Origin: Paguma larvata
Lineage: Eukaryota > Chordata > Mammalia > Carnivora > Viverridae
Reading direction: 5' to 3'
Assembly: GCA_030068075.1 (NCBI GenBank)
Contig: CM057844.1
Coordinates: 17,158,001-17,222,000 of the forward strand
DNA: 64,000 nucleotides
Made by a program: the position numbers and the translations under genes. Below, piece after piece: positions 1 through 12,120 of this stretch; position 1 is the stretch's first letter, and each line of letters opens with the position of its first letter. A model generated the notes under the pieces. The model was not told where the DNA came from and made no database searches. It saw nothing but the letters and a program-made list of their open reading frames with translations.

Positions 1-379
1 AGACTACTGGAGAATATATTCTATATTAAATAAAGAATCATATTTAAATATTTGTTAGACATTTTTAAAAGACTACCCATTAATTAACCCACTGAGAAAA
101 TGTTACCTAGTGCCAAATACTAGAAATTTACAGAGGCCACGTTCTATTTATAATCCTTTAAAACTGGAAATTGTCATTAAAATAATAGTTGTCAAATCTA
201 TTCACTACCCAATTTAAAAAGTATTCTTTTATGTATAATATTAGGTGTAAGGGGAAAATTAAAAATGGAATTTAGGTATCATTTAGAAATAAGTGTCAGT
301 GCATGTAATATACACTAAAACTCTAGAGGTATCATCACAGCAGCACTCAGAAACATTTAGTATCTTTGTTTTATTTTGT
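1..379. other. unassigned AT-rich sequence
   Basis: No repeat family or gene is recognised. The sequence is AT-rich and stop-dense in all frames. Confidence 0.5.
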
Positions 380-580
380 TTTTTTTTTATTAGAGAGAGA
401 GCATGAGCAGAGGAGAGGGACAGAGGGAGAGAAAGAGAGAAAGAAAGAGAGAGAATCTCAAGCAGGCTCCACACTTAGTGTGAAGCTCAATGCAAGGGCT
501 CAATTCAATGACCCTGGAATCATGACCTGAGCCAAAATCAAGAGTTGGGTGCTCAACTGACTGAGCCACCCAGGTGCCCC
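380..580 (-). mobile_element. CAN-SINE (feliform type), reverse orientation
   Basis: The copy reads, on the plus strand, from a T-run and a GA-rich tract (reverse of the CT-rich body) through 'gcaggctcc' to the reversed tRNA-like head ending 'gagccacccaggtgcccc'. It is diverged and lacks part of the central block. 'tagtatcttt' before and 'tagaatcttt' after may be the target-site duplication. Confidence 0.93.
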
Positions 581-813
581 TAGAATCTTTAATACAATTA
601 TTGGAAAAAACACTAATAAACAAAGAATCCACTCAAGATGCTAAGAAAACCAAGATAATATAAGTTTAAAGAAATGGAAGAAAAAAATTAATAAATTTCA
701 AAGAAGAGGTAATAAAATAGAAAGCATTTTAGACTTGATAAAAGGGGGATATCAGTAAGGTTAAATTGGAATAAGATAGAATACATGATTTTATGTTAAT
801 AAATCTAAAAGTG

Positions 814-1031
814 GGGGTGCCTGGGTAGCTCAGTTGCTTCAGCGTCCGACTTCGGCTCACGTCATGATCTAGCGGTCTGTGAATTCAAGCATCACATCAG
901 GCTCTGTGCTGACAGCTCGGAGCTTGGAGCCTGCTCTGGATTCTGTATCTCCCACTCTCTCTACCTTTCCCTCGTTCATGTTTTGTGTCTCTCTCCCTCT
1001 CTTAAAAATAAATAAACATTAAACATTTTAG
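814..1031 (+). mobile_element. CAN-SINE (feliform type)
   Basis: Full-length order is visible: the head 'gggggtgcctgggtagctcag', the 'gctgacagctcggagc' block, 'ctggagcctgctctgg', a CT-rich stretch and the tail 'aaaaataaataaacatt'. It has moderate point divergence from the younger copies in the window. Confidence 0.95.
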
Positions 1032-1039
1032 CAAAATAT

Positions 1040-1325
1040 GAAAAACAAAATCCATCTAAAAACTTGTATAAATAATACAGTTAATGAAGAGTTTGCAAAA
1101 ATCATACAAAAAACTGACATAAAAAGATAAGCAATTAAATAGAAAAATGGGCAAAAAGCTATGATTAGAAATTTCACAGAAGAGAAACTAGATATAACCA
1201 ATAAATCCATGAAGAAAACGATCAGCAGTAGTCAAGTAAGTACAAACATGAAGTAATACTTTCATATTGTTTGTACTTGGGATTAAAAAGATAAAAGGAA
1301 AAGGTCTACTGGAATTTAGGATGGA
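1040..1325 (+). mobile_element. old L1 ORF2 fragment (L1M class)
   Basis: The stretch around 1135-1245 ('aatagaaaaatgggcaaaa', then 'ttcacagaagag', then 'ccaataaa') follows the order of the ORF2 3' portion of L1 in sense orientation. It has no open frame, no 3' UTR and no tail. The limits are approximate. Confidence 0.55.
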
Positions 1326-1330
1326 AATCA

Positions 1331-1769
1331 ATTTCACAGCCAGGTGTTAGACTGCCCTCCAATCTCCTCATTTGGTTCCTCGGTCAAACTCACCCCTCTG
1401 AGTAACTTTGCCAAGTCTTCCTCCAGCACACATGAATGGCTTCCTGGTGAGTCAGCCCTTCAGTTTCTTAAACATGCTTATATAGTTCTAATTTGTTTAT
1501 AGAGTTAATCTCAGATTCTAATAACAAATAACTACTACGAATAAAGTATCCACTTTTACTCTTCATGGATTAAATGTTCAAATAAATATCTCACAGAAGT
1601 CATTTGACATACATTTACAATGAGTCTATTATATACGATGCTTTTGTCTCAGAGCATATGTATGATGGGCATGTATCATATATACATATTAATTTTTGAA
1701 AATCCATACCTATAATGGTAGCTACCCTCCAAGGTACTTTCTCCTAACCCCTGACTCTTGGTCTTCATG

Positions 1770-1773
<4 letters not shown>
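1331..1773. other. unassigned sequence
   Basis: No gene or repeat is recognised between the L1 fragment and the TG microsatellite. Confidence 0.45.

Positions 1774-1820
<47 letters not shown>
1774..1820. repeat. (TG)n microsatellite
   Basis: About 23 uninterrupted TG units directly abut the reversed 3' end of the following CAN-SINE. On the SINE's own strand this is a (CA)n tract grown in its tail. Confidence 0.98.
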
Positions 1821-1822
<2 letters not shown>

Positions 1823-2018
1823 AATGTTTATTTCAAGAGAGAGAGAGCCTGTGCACATGAGTTGGGAAGGAGCAAGAGAGAGAGGAAAAAAGAATCTTAA
1901 GTTGTCTCTATGCTCAGCACAGAGCCCAATGTGGGGCTCGATCTCACAACCATAACATCCTGACCTGAGCCAAAATCAAAAGTCAGAGGCTTAACAGACT
2001 AAGCCACCCAGTCTACCC
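1821..2018 (-). mobile_element. CAN-SINE, reverse orientation
   Basis: The sequence runs 'tttaatgtttatttcaagagagaga' style tail/body to the reversed head 'aagccacccagtctaccc'. 'gtcttcat' occurs both before the TG tract (about 1761) and after the head (about 2021). If this is the target duplication, the TG tract lies inside the insertion. Confidence 0.93.
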
Positions 2019-2449
2019 AGTCTTCATTCCTTTGAGTAATCTTCCACATTAAAACACGCTGGCCAGATGATCAACCGAAAATGATTACAGTGGCAGTGTA
2101 TCACTTCTAGTCATAAAAATCATTGAAACTTCCATTGTGACTTCTTGGATTACTTGCTCTAGGAGAACCAGTCACATGTTGTGAGGACATTCAAGCCACC
2201 CTCTGGAGAAGCCCCCATTATGATGAACTGATACCTCCTGTTAATAGCCAGTCCCTGTTTGCCAGCCATTTGAGTGGCTGATCTTCCAGCTCCAGTCAAG
2301 CCTTCAGATGACCACAGCCTGGCCAACATCCTCATGAGACTCATCCTCATAAAAATCATGAGAAACTCTGAGACAGAATCACTCAGCCAAACAGTTCCTG
2401 AATTCTTGACCCACGGAAACTATGAGACATTCAGTAATTGTTGTTCTTT
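2019..2449. other. unassigned sequence
   Basis: Nothing identifiable. Short open frames here have no recognisable similarity. Confidence 0.45.
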
Positions 2450-2460
2450 TAAAATACTGT

Positions 2461-2678
2461 TTTTTTTTAATTTTCAATGTTTTTACTTATTTTTGAGAGA
2501 GAGAGAGAGAGTATTAGCAGGGTAGGGGCAGAGAAAGAGGAAGACAGAGAATCCAAAGTTGGCTCCAGGCTTTCAACTGTTAGCACAGAGCCTGACATGG
2601 GGCTTGCACTCATGAACTGCAAGATCATGACCTGAGCTGAAGTCGGATGCTTAACTGACTGAACCACTGAGGCATCCC
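2461..2678 (-). mobile_element. CAN-SINE, reverse orientation
   Basis: A T-rich tail, a (GA)n tract, 'ggctccaggc', 'agcacagagcctgac' and the head ending 'gaaccactgaggcatccc' are all present in reverse order. 'taaaatact' before and 'taaagtact' after the copy look like an imperfect target duplication. Confidence 0.94.
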
Positions 2679-3149
2679 TAAAGTACTAAGTTTTGAGTGC
2701 TTATTTACTTCAAATTTACTGTCATTATCAGGAAATGTTTGCTGTATCTGGTTTTCTGGTATGAAATACCAAACTTTCTATGTTCAAATATCCTATGATT
2801 TTCTGTGGCAAAGATTTATTAATCTAGGAAGAAACTTTCACTTTGACAACTCGCCTCAGAAACAGACATGCAAACAGATAAACAATTCATCACGGAACAG
2901 TTCTTCTCTCTTTATGGACATTAATCATCATTCAGAAGTTTAAAAAGACATTTACACAAATAGAGCATACCAGTGTCCTTTACATGAGTAAATGGCAGTT
3001 TCCAGAAACTGTCCCTATGCCAAGAACAGGTGACAGTCCATAAGGGGTTTAGACAGGATCACCCAAATGAATACTGTGATTCCAATAATAAAGAAGATGT
3101 CACGTAATCAGCATGCTTATAAATGGAGCCAGTGCTTTAAAACTAATCT
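2679..3149. other. unassigned sequence
   Basis: No gene or repeat is recognised. Frames of about 60 codons on the plus strand look like chance. Confidence 0.45.
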
Positions 3150-3350
3150 TGGAAAAAAGACACAGAGAGGGAAGGAGACAAAACATAAGAGACTTTTAAA
3201 TACTAATAACAAACCAAGGGTTGAGGGGGGTCTGGGAGAGGGGAGAGTGAGTGACGGGCAATGAGCAGGACACAGGTTGGGATGAGCACTGTGTGTTGTA
3301 TGGAAACCAGTATGACAATAAAATTTAAAAAAATAAAAAAATAAATGTTC
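3150..3350 (+). mobile_element. carnivore L1 3' UTR, 5'-truncated
   Basis: The stretch contains the typical carnivore L1 3' end: 'cataagagacttttaaa', a G-rich segment at about 3219-3250, 'gggatgagcactgtgtgtt', 'gtatggaaaccagtatgac' and 'aataaaattt' with an A-rich tail. Only the last ~200 bp of the element were inserted. The reverse copy at 54730-54968 covers the same part of the family. Confidence 0.88.
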
Positions 3351-4684
3351 ACCAATGGAAAAAAAATAAAGCTATTCTTTGATTAGATATACTCAGTTCA
3401 CTGCACTCAAAAAGTCCAGAGCAACCTCACCTCTATTAATTTAAGTATACTGTTCTCACAGTTCTACAAAATAAGATTTACTTGATCTTTATTTTTCCTC
3501 TGTCTTCTAAGTACTTTCCCATTTACATTCTTGATTGCATTTTTGTGTACTACTCTGAGCACTTTTTATTAGAGATAATAAAAACAAGGTCAATGTGCAA
3601 AAATTATGTACAGATGTTAACACAAGAAAGAGTCACAACTGGAAGAAAAAAGAAAAAGAAGATAGTTCTGGTTGCATGAGAGACTCCCCTGCTGCCAGAA
3701 GCTGAACATATGGTCCTTCCTTTGTTCAAGAAAATAATGAATATTACAATGTAATAAAAAGTAAAAGGACCCTCAGAAGGTCACAGTCAGATTCTGGCAG
3801 TTTTCATTTTATGAAGCCCCTAATCTTTGGATCTGATTTATGCAACACTCTGGGTGGACAGGGTTTCGTGAAGATCTGTACTTGCAGCAAGGCTGCTGGC
3901 TCCCCATCGCATACTTCGAATGTGAAAAGCACCAACTGAGTGTGAGGTGCTCACAATATTCTATAGCATTTTGCCCTATCTCACTCCATGCTTTCACATT
4001 TATGATCTCATTGATTTCTGTCAAACAAACAGATAAGTTTTTTGTAGAATGGAAATTTAACTATGTATAGAGTTCTACTTCATTGAGCCATTTAATCTAC
4101 TTGTCTAAACTATTTTAATATCCTCAAATAAATCAAACGTTCACAAGTGACTTGACCTGAACAAGCCTTTTCTCAGATATTAGGCTTTAAGGATCTTTTG
4201 GCCTCAACCTAAGACTTTCCATCATACCTTCAAAGCCTATATCAGCTAAGTGACCTGAAGCTATCTTCCCTCTCTGTTCACATCCCTTCCGCTTGTTACA
4301 CTGAGGTGATAAGGAGTTAGGGGAATAGAGCCAACAACAGGAAGTATGACCCAACTTCTCTGAAATTACAAATTTCAAAAGGCTTATGAAGATTTTGTCT
4401 TTAAGACAATTGGGAAGGACATCTTCTCTGAGTTGTTCTGAAGTATGTTGAAGTCTTGTTTTCTAGTCTATAAGGTTGAGATGAAGATGCTGTCCACACC
4501 GGCGGGTTCAGCCTGAGAAATAAGCTCAGCTGTTACAGGGCTGTAACTCCCATCCTCACTCCCTTTCCCTTGCTCCCACGCATGCTGCTCCTCCCTACAA
4601 AGACCACTGCAAAGTCCACTCGGGCATATTCCAAACCATGAAAATGCTTTGCCTTGAGTTCGCAACACATATGCTCATTAATTT
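3351..4684. other. unassigned sequence
   Basis: No repeat or gene is recognised in this 1.3 kb. Overlapping opposite-strand frames at 3809-4070 have no recognisable domain. Confidence 0.4.
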
Positions 4685-4822
4685 GGAAAGAAAGGAAAGA
4701 AAGAAAGGAAGAAGGGGAGAGGAGGGAAGAAAGGAGGAAGAGAATGAAGGAAAGAGGAAAGGAAGGAAAGAGGGAAAGAAGGAAAGAGGGGAGGGAGGGG
4801 GGAAGAGAGGGAGGAAGAGATT
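4685..4822 (+). repeat. purine-rich (GGAA/GAAA) low-complexity tract
   Basis: About 140 bases are almost entirely A and G, in changing GAAA, GGAA and GGGA units. Opposite-strand translations give Ser/Pro/Phe-rich or Lys/Arg/Glu-rich chance frames. Confidence 0.95.
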
Positions 4823-5606
4823 GTGATGAGCTTCCATTTGTTCCCTTGATGGAATGTATTTAATCATTTTCCTCAAGATACGAATGGTAGCAGGATGTTT
4901 ATACCAGAGATAAGACTGGACTGAAATCCCAGTTTACTCTGGGAGCTAATAAAAGTAAAGATTTGAATTTAAGTATCACTTTCTCCTAGAAGCACACGAA
5001 CAAGGAAATGGGGGTCAAAAGGGCAGCGACAGTGTTGTAAGCACTTTATCCGAAACATAAACATCACTGGAGTGCATTTTGGACCAAATTACCTCTCTGA
5101 GATCTGAGATGTTAGCATTCCTGCCCTATTTAAGCATGCCAATTTTACTGTGGCTTTGAGGAGGGTTGATCAGGGGGGCTTTGGTTGGACACTTGAGAGA
5201 AGGATCTTACCTCAAGCACTAATATAACTCAAGCAATTGAAGGCATCCTGCTGAGGAGGATCTCATAAAACCCCAAATCCCTGGAACAGAATTTTCCCCA
5301 TAAATATCACAGGCAAATGGAACATGTATCACTCCATTCCGGAAGATAATGCAGTCACCTTTCTCTTGTAAACAAACACAGTTAGTAGATCCAGAAACAC
5401 AGAGCTTGAAAAACCAGATATTCTGCACCATATAAAGGTTTTCAGGAATATTTTATGAAGAAAATAATAATAATAATATGTGTTATTTCAATACAATGTA
5501 TCTGAATCTCAGTTTTCCAATGGATTTCACTATACCCAACTCGACCATGAAACACTGCGATGAAACTGTACCTTTTTGGATGCAGAGAACTCTTCCTTTC
5601 AAAATG
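4823..5606. other. unassigned sequence
   Basis: No gene or repeat recognised. Confidence 0.4.
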
Positions 5607-6112
5607 AAGCAGATATATTATTCATAATAGTCAAAAGGTGAAAGCAACCCAAATGTCCATAGGCAGATGAATGGATAAACAAACATAGCACATGCACATA
5701 CTGAAATATTATTGTTTCTTTTTTTTTAAGGAAGGCAATTCAGACACACACTATCAAATAGTTGAAACTTGAGGACACGATGCTAAGGGAAATAAGCCAG
5801 TCAGTAAAGGACAAATACTACATGCTTCCACTTATATAAGGTACCTAGAGTACTCAAATTCATAGAGTAGAAACTTAAATAATGCTTGCCAAGGATGATG
5901 GGTAGAGAGGAATGGGGAGTTGTTGTTTAATAGGAACAGAGTTTCAATGTCACAAGACAAGAAGAGTTCTAGAGATGGATGGTGGCGATGGTCACATAAC
6001 AGTGTGAATGTCCTTCATGCCACTGAACTTTAGCACACCTAAAAAATGGTTAAGAGGGCAGATTTTATGTTATGTGTACATTATAAGAATAAAAAATAAT
6101 AAAACATTTAAA
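5607..6112 (+). mobile_element. old L1 3' end (L1MA/L1MB-like)
   Basis: The ORF2 end is recognised by 'cataatagtcaaaaggtg', 'caacccaaatgtccata' and 'gatgaatggataaac'. The 3' UTR follows: 'gaggacacgatgctaag', 'aataagccagtcag', 'cttatataaggtacctagag', 'ggagttgttgtttaatagg' and 'ttttatgttatgtgtac', then an A-rich tail. It is diverged and coding-dead, in sense orientation, and older than the CAN-SINEs. Confidence 0.88.
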
Positions 6113-8402
6113 AGGGAAGTGGAACATGAAATTACATCTTTCTAATTTATTTTGGGATATTTCAATTCATCCCACTCCAAAAGAGCTGTCTTGCTATTAA
6201 CTTGAGAAATAGCCCTCTACAATAGTTCCAGCCCATATACACTTCTTGTTAGTCTGTCCTTGACTGAGGAGGCAGTCAGGAGTTAGTACAAATTAAAGAT
6301 AAGATAAGTATTAAAAATGATGTTTTTTGTGTTATATTGGTAGACATTCTCAGCACACAGTCTTGCCTCTGGAAATGACACACGTGTACCCTGAAGGATC
6401 ACTCAGTTGTTAACCCTACAACCTTACTAATGAATGAGGAGACAAGGGTTGCTTTGAAACCCAAACTTTGCAAAGCTGTAAATTGGTTGTGAGTGTTGCT
6501 TCCAACAGTATTAGCCAAAAAGTTGCTCAGCCAGTCTGCTTCTTTGCTCGTTTTGTCTTTTTCTAACCTTGTCTAGAAATACTTCCTGCTGGAACTCTTC
6601 CCCTTGAATTAGCAGCTTTGGTTAACCAGCCATTTTACTTGCTATAAAAATATGGATGTTCTAGGAAAGATTAGAGAAAGCAAATAAATGAGGATTTGGC
6701 CAAGGGAGGGTGAAAATTCCCAGGAATAAAAACAAAAATTAAAACTTAAAATATGGTACATTTTACATTATTAAAGATAGGAGAGTTTAAGTGTTCCACT
6801 GGCTTTGAATTTTCTTTAAGAATCTTCCCATTTCTACCTCATTTATTTCTGTTCCATGCTTTCCAAAGATACTTGTTAGATAACGGTCATATTTATACTG
6901 CCTCAAGTATGGCAGGATTGGGAAAGGAAAAATGCAGCCCATTGCAACCATGATTTGATGTTGTGTCAAGACCCATTTGCACGTCGAGTGCTTGCAAAGA
7001 TTTGGCAGAAATACAATGTATAGACTACAATAAGAATCTAGACCTTTGCTCTGAGACTGACATCAGTTCTGTTCTCCTGTTACCATTGGTCTCAAATGTT
7101 TTTGTCCTCCACACAACTGCACAGTATCTCTTCTGTGGCTCCATTCTCTAGCTGAGATAAATAACTCAATTAATTGCTCAGTGCAGGACTGCCTACTGCT
7201 CTTCTTATCAACAGAGATGGGAAACCTGATAACAGGGTACACAGGAGGATGTCCCACATAGGATAATAACTTCTGAAATTCATCATCCTGGTTAAAAATA
7301 ACAACAGCAATGTGTGTTCTGCCTATCAGTTGCCATACAACAGAGAAGGAGCCCATGACTCCACAAAGTTCTGGCTCTCTCGACCCAGGGGAACATCAAG
7401 TCGCTTTAAACAGTTTTCAGCTTAATGAATGAGACCAGACAAATACAAAGCAAGAAGATACAAAAATTCTTCCAAATAAAGATAAAAAATATAAAATAAT
7501 ATACAGCCAAATATAAGTAAATGCAGAAGGCTTGTGGAGCCACAGAAGGTATAACATCAAGGAAAACAGTAAGGAGGATAATCTTAGGACTCATCATGTT
7601 TTGGTCTGACTTCCTTCCTTTTATGCATCTCTTATTTGATGAAGTTCATTTCTTTGCATAGTTCAGTAGGAGACAATGCAAATACATTGGAGAGGATGGA
7701 CGACAAATGAGAAATAAGAAAACAGAGATAGTTGCTGTAGAAAGTTCATCGTACAAGACACATGAAGAACCCTGCTATGCTAAATTCATTTACACAATTA
7801 TCTGGAAATCAGAACATCTTTGAGGAGATAAAAAAATAACCCTCAATTGTTACAATAAAATTTAACTAGAAAGAGTTAAATGTCCTTAACTGAAATTCAG
7901 ACAAAACAAATGCTTCCTCACAATACCTTGATTTGTAAAAATATTTTCACTTTTTCCCTATGATATTTAGGAGCCACAAATATTTTTAAAGCCAATATTA
8001 CAAGTACCCTTGATATCTAACTCCTGTTCCTAAGTCCACAGTTGTTCTACTTTCTCTTAAATAATTATTTTCCTTGCTCTTACTAGTTTGCTTGAAACCC
8101 TTTTTCTAAAGATATTCTAAGACTAAGTCATTGTGTGCACTTGTCACCAGACAGCTAAGGTAATTGATGCAAACAGCCAGGAAAACTAAAAGGAAGAAGC
8201 TGGCAAGGATCAACGCAAAGTATTTCATTCTTCTGTACAAATATCAATTCTTTGTCATAAGTGACTGGAGAACTGTATGGATCAGTCCTTAAATCTTGCT
8301 ATTGCCCAAAATTCTACTGATGACAAGTGGACATAACCAGACAACTCCAAGCCCTCAGACGTGACATTAGCTTTCAAGTCAACAATTGGCTCACCAGGGA
8401 AT
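6113..8402. other. unassigned sequence, 2.3 kb
   Basis: No repeat family is recognised. The longest frame (7063-7356, minus, 97 codons) has no recognisable domain and no supporting exon structure, so it is treated as chance. Confidence 0.4.
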
Positions 8403-8403
8403 C

Positions 8404-8407
<4 letters not shown>

Positions 8408-8444
<37 letters not shown>
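8408..8444. repeat. (GA)n microsatellite
   Basis: About 18 GA units not attached to any recognisable SINE. Confidence 0.97.
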
Positions 8445-8447
<3 letters not shown>

Positions 8448-8527
8448 CTAAAGGAAAGTATGGGGGTTCATTAAAACTAAATCAGCTCAGTAAAAAGGTA
8501 ATTCCCAATGATGGTGTGCACAGACAT

Positions 8528-8582
8528 ATTTATATATATAGACAGACAGGCGCGCTCTCACGCACACACACACACACACACA
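8528..8582. repeat. compound TA / GACA / CA microsatellite
   Basis: A short TA run, 'gacagacagg', a CpG-bearing spacer 'gcgcgctctcacgc' and a (CA)n run are in tandem. The clustered CpGs are unusual for this CpG-poor window. Confidence 0.9.
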
Positions 8583-8730
8583 CCACCCGGTAAATAGCCC
8601 CTTATATGAAATAAGCACTCGAAAAAAAAGACTTTTTTAAATCTTGAAGAAGAATTTAATATGCCAAAAATCTATTATTTTTCCTACAGAAAGACAAGTT
8701 ATGTTCTTTTGTAAATATGTTCTTTTACAC

Positions 8731-9075
8731 ACTACCACATAGACAAACCTTGAAAATACACTAAATGAAAGAAGTTGGTCACAAAAGATCATGTCATGTG
8801 ATATTCTATTTACATGGAAAGTCCAGAATAGGCAAATCCATAGGGACAGAAGGTAGACTAGTATTTTCTAGGGCTTGAGTGAGAGGGAATACACAGGGAT
8901 TACTACAGGATACTGGGCTTATTTTGAGGTGATTAAAGTGTTTTAAAATTCAATAGTTGCATGATTAATGTGCTAAATATACTGCAGCTAAATATGCATG
9001 CTGCACTGCATGTTTTAAATGGATGAATTTTATGTTCTATGAATTATATCTCAACAAAGTTGTTAAAATAAAGCC
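8731..9075 (+). mobile_element. old L1 3' end (L1M class)
   Basis: Diverged 3' UTR of an old L1 in sense: 'agacaaaccttgaaaatac', 'aaatgaaagaagttgg', 'gtccagaataggcaaatcc', 'gtgattaaagtgtttt' and the end 'attatatctcaacaaag' with 'aaaataaag'. No open frame. Confidence 0.82.
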
Positions 9076-10253
9076 TAAACTGGTTTATCTAATGCTTCTA
9101 TCTTTTTCATTATCACTGAATATATGAACTTGCCTATGAATTAGGGAACTCAGGGCATTAAAAAAAGGAGATGAGAAGCACTTAAATAGACAAGGTGGAA
9201 TTTAGCAAATGTCCTCACTCTTAATACACTGAGCTTTAAAGTACACTCTGTAACTGTGGGGTTCCTCTTTGTAGTTAACTCCTTCTGAGGTACCCCTATT
9301 ACCTCAGGTACCTTCCAACTCATGCTATAGAATATGAATCTCTAAGGATAATTTTTAAAAATTACCTCAGAGTCCTATCTGGAGGCATCCTTGTCTCCCC
9401 AATGTTAGGGCTGTGATCAGTAGTGTCAGTTCAACCTTTGCTTGTCTTCTCTCTCTGATCTGAATTAGAAATAAAAGGATGGCAGCTGCAGAAAGACCCT
9501 CTGAAATTACAGTATTTATCAGCAGAGTTTTTAAAACTGGAAACATTTCATGAAAATATAATTTATCCGTCTTAATAATATGAGCAGAAATCAAAGAAGA
9601 GAACATTTTAATTTATAACAAAAGCTCCTGTTTCCACGGTTTCAGCATGTGGATCTGCTTTGCAAAGTTACACCCATTCCACTTCACAGAAGAGAGAGGA
9701 ATAGAGGGGAAAGGCACTCACAAAGTTCTGGAAGAGAACCGATGTTGTAAAACTGCCAGCCTCTCTGTAATCTGGAGGGGCACATGCAATGGAATTCACG
9801 AAACCACACTTCGGAAACTAAAACTACTTACTGTGGCCAGAAAACACCTTACGATAGCAAAATTTACTATATAGTGAAATGGATTATAAACGCAACCATT
9901 CTAGGTGTAGCTAATAAATTACCAAGGAAGTTCACGTGTTTAAAGGAAACTTATGAAGCACAGAAGACATACCCCATAAAGGTCAATATTTCATCAAATT
10001 GTCTTTTATTAGATATGCTATCAAATATTACTAGGAGAATAACACAGTGTATTCTGGATTAATACTGGAGATTTCTCTGACAGATTCTAAAATTGTATTA
10101 TCACAGTTTATTCCAGAAAACTCAAGTCCCTTCCTTGTAATTCTGTTCATTCTCCTTTTAAGGCAAGTTGTCACACAACCATTTAAGAGCCTTTGTCTCT
10201 CTCTTCCTAATGAATTATTTTCTCTATCAGTTATGGTTTTCTTGTATAAGTTA
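9076..10253. other. unassigned sequence
   Basis: No gene or repeat recognised. Overlapping plus-strand frames at 9647-10062 (75 and 92 codons) have no recognisable domain. Confidence 0.4.
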
Positions 10254-10672
10254 CTGCTTTCCAAACATTAAAGTACATATGAATCACTGGGGATCTTCTG
10301 TGCATGTCTTTTAATGCTTATTTGTTTAGAGAGAGAGAGAAAGAAAGAGAGACAGAAAGGGGAGAGAAAAAGAGAGAGAGAATATGCATGAGCAAGGGAG
10401 GAGCAGAGAGAAGAGGAGAGAGAGAACCCTAAGCAGGCTCCACACTCAGCAAAGAGCCCGATGCAGGGTTCAATTTCACTACTGTGAGATTCTGACATGA
10501 GCCAAAATCAAGAGTTGGACCCTTAACTGACTGAGTCACCTAGGCACCCAAAAATGGGGATCTTGTTGAAGTACAGTTTATGATTCAATAGGTTTAAAGT
10601 GTGGCCTGAGAATCTGCATTTATGTGCCTAATGTAATCAATGCTTATAGTCAACAATCCACACATTGAGTGG
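10254..10672 (+). mobile_element. MER5A-like hAT DNA transposon, split by a SINE
   Basis: Left part 10254-10297 ('ccaaacattaaagtac', 'gaatcactggggatctt') and right part 10556-10672 ('ggggatcttgttgaagtac', 'gattcaatagg', 'gtggcctgagaatctgcat', 'ccacacattgagt') are collinear with the non-autonomous hAT element MER5A. 'tggggatctt' is duplicated on either side of the inserted SINE, showing the SINE arrived later. Confidence 0.78.
10298..10555 (-). mobile_element. CAN-SINE nested in MER5A, reverse orientation
   Basis: It has a long GA-rich tract (about 10330-10430), 'gcaggctccacactcag', then the reversed head ending 'gagtcacctaggcaccc'. It is flanked by 'tggggatctt' at 10288-10297 and 10555-10564. 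About ten bases ('ctgtgcatgt') between the left duplication and the T-rich tail are unexplained. Confidence 0.92.
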
Positions 10673-11299
10673 GAAGGGGCCAAGCCAAATATTTTCATTA
10701 TTTTCCTATTATTCCTTGAGATTAGTATACCCAACTAAGAGTCTACTGACTACTGAAACAGTTTCCTTTCCATTTCTATTTGCCTCCATCAGCTAGCATA
10801 ATGATCATTACCACTGTTGGTGAAAAATAAGTATTTGTCAGTTGGCTCAGCTAGAAGCAGCACAATAGTTAACCATTAGTCACAGCAACCTGGGAAGTTT
10901 GTAGGTGAATTTGTGGCAACTACAGAATTATTTTTACTTATTGCCTCAGTGACAATCATAATTGTGTCAAATGTGCTAACTGACTGTAGTTTCAATGAAG
11001 CGGTGTCTTGAGAGGCAGATAGATTGAGTCAAGTAAAAAGACTGAGGTGACAAGAAACAGCTGCCCTCTTCCTATTAACACTTAGAAATTCTGGATAACG
11101 TACCTATACTTTAAAGAAAGAAAAGACCATTTTCCTATGCTCAAAATGAAAGGAACAGGGCAGAAAATAAGACGTGATGCTGTGGTAATGCATGTGGGTA
11201 TTAGAGCAGAGTTAGGCCTTTGTGGGTGTGAGTAAGGGTTTTTACACAAACTCAGTGACAGAACAAGTGATGTCTGGAAGACCCAATGAGGTACTGCCA
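10673..11299. other. unassigned sequence
   Basis: No gene or repeat recognised. Confidence 0.4.
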
Positions 11300-12120
11300 A
11301 GATCTCCCTTCAAAAAAAAGCCTATTTCCCAGCTGCAAGGAGTATCATTAGCAAACAGCCTTTAGATATAAATTCCATCAAGCCCCCCTCAGCTTTAGAG
11401 CCTAGGGCAGCCCCAGCCAGTGACCCAGCCAGCCAGCAGTTCAAGGGCCTGGCCATGTCACGTGGTACGGGAATCTTCTAATGGGTCATCCATGCCCTAG
11501 AGTCCCTTGTTGGATTAGCATAGACTTTGTTACTTTATTAGATCTGTACCAACGGCGGAGGACTCCTCCCAATCAGTTTCCACTGTTTGTTTCACAAGTG
11601 TTAAGCATTTGCACTCCTACATCCATATCAGGATCTACATCCCATAAGACTCGACTGATACCTGACCATCGGTGCCTGAGAAGTGGGAGCCAAAACATAC
11701 TCCCTGAAAGGATCACTCCCCCTTTAGTCTAGCTGTGGTCGCTGTTGACTGAATTACTCAAGCTCCATTACACTTTTGTTCCAACTAGAGGTGTTAAAAG
11801 CATATTGAAACAAAATAAATCAGAAACAAAACCAAAATCAACTACATTTCCCAGATGTCCATGCACCAAGGGATCTGGAGAATCGAGTTCTGCTGGCCAC
11901 TGCAGTCACAAGAGACTGGAAGGTGAAAAAGAGTTGGACTCACCTTTCAACTGCTTTAGTAAGCCAAAGAAATGTGGGATTCCTGCAGTACCAGTCTAGT
12001 GTCTGTCTGTTCTTTGGCTTCATAGGAGGAGAGAAGCAGCATCATAAGTAGCAGGAACATTGGCAGTAGTTTTGTGATTCTACCATCACACCAATGGTGA
12101 TTTTCAGGCTAGGATGACTT
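11300..12120. other. GC-richer block of unknown origin
   Basis: This ~800 bp is richer in C and G than its flanks and contains two adjacent plus-strand frames (11481-11732 and 11745-11999, 83 and 84 codons). I recognise no protein domain, splice structure or repeat. A diverged LTR or ancient DNA element is possible but unproven. Confidence 0.3.
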
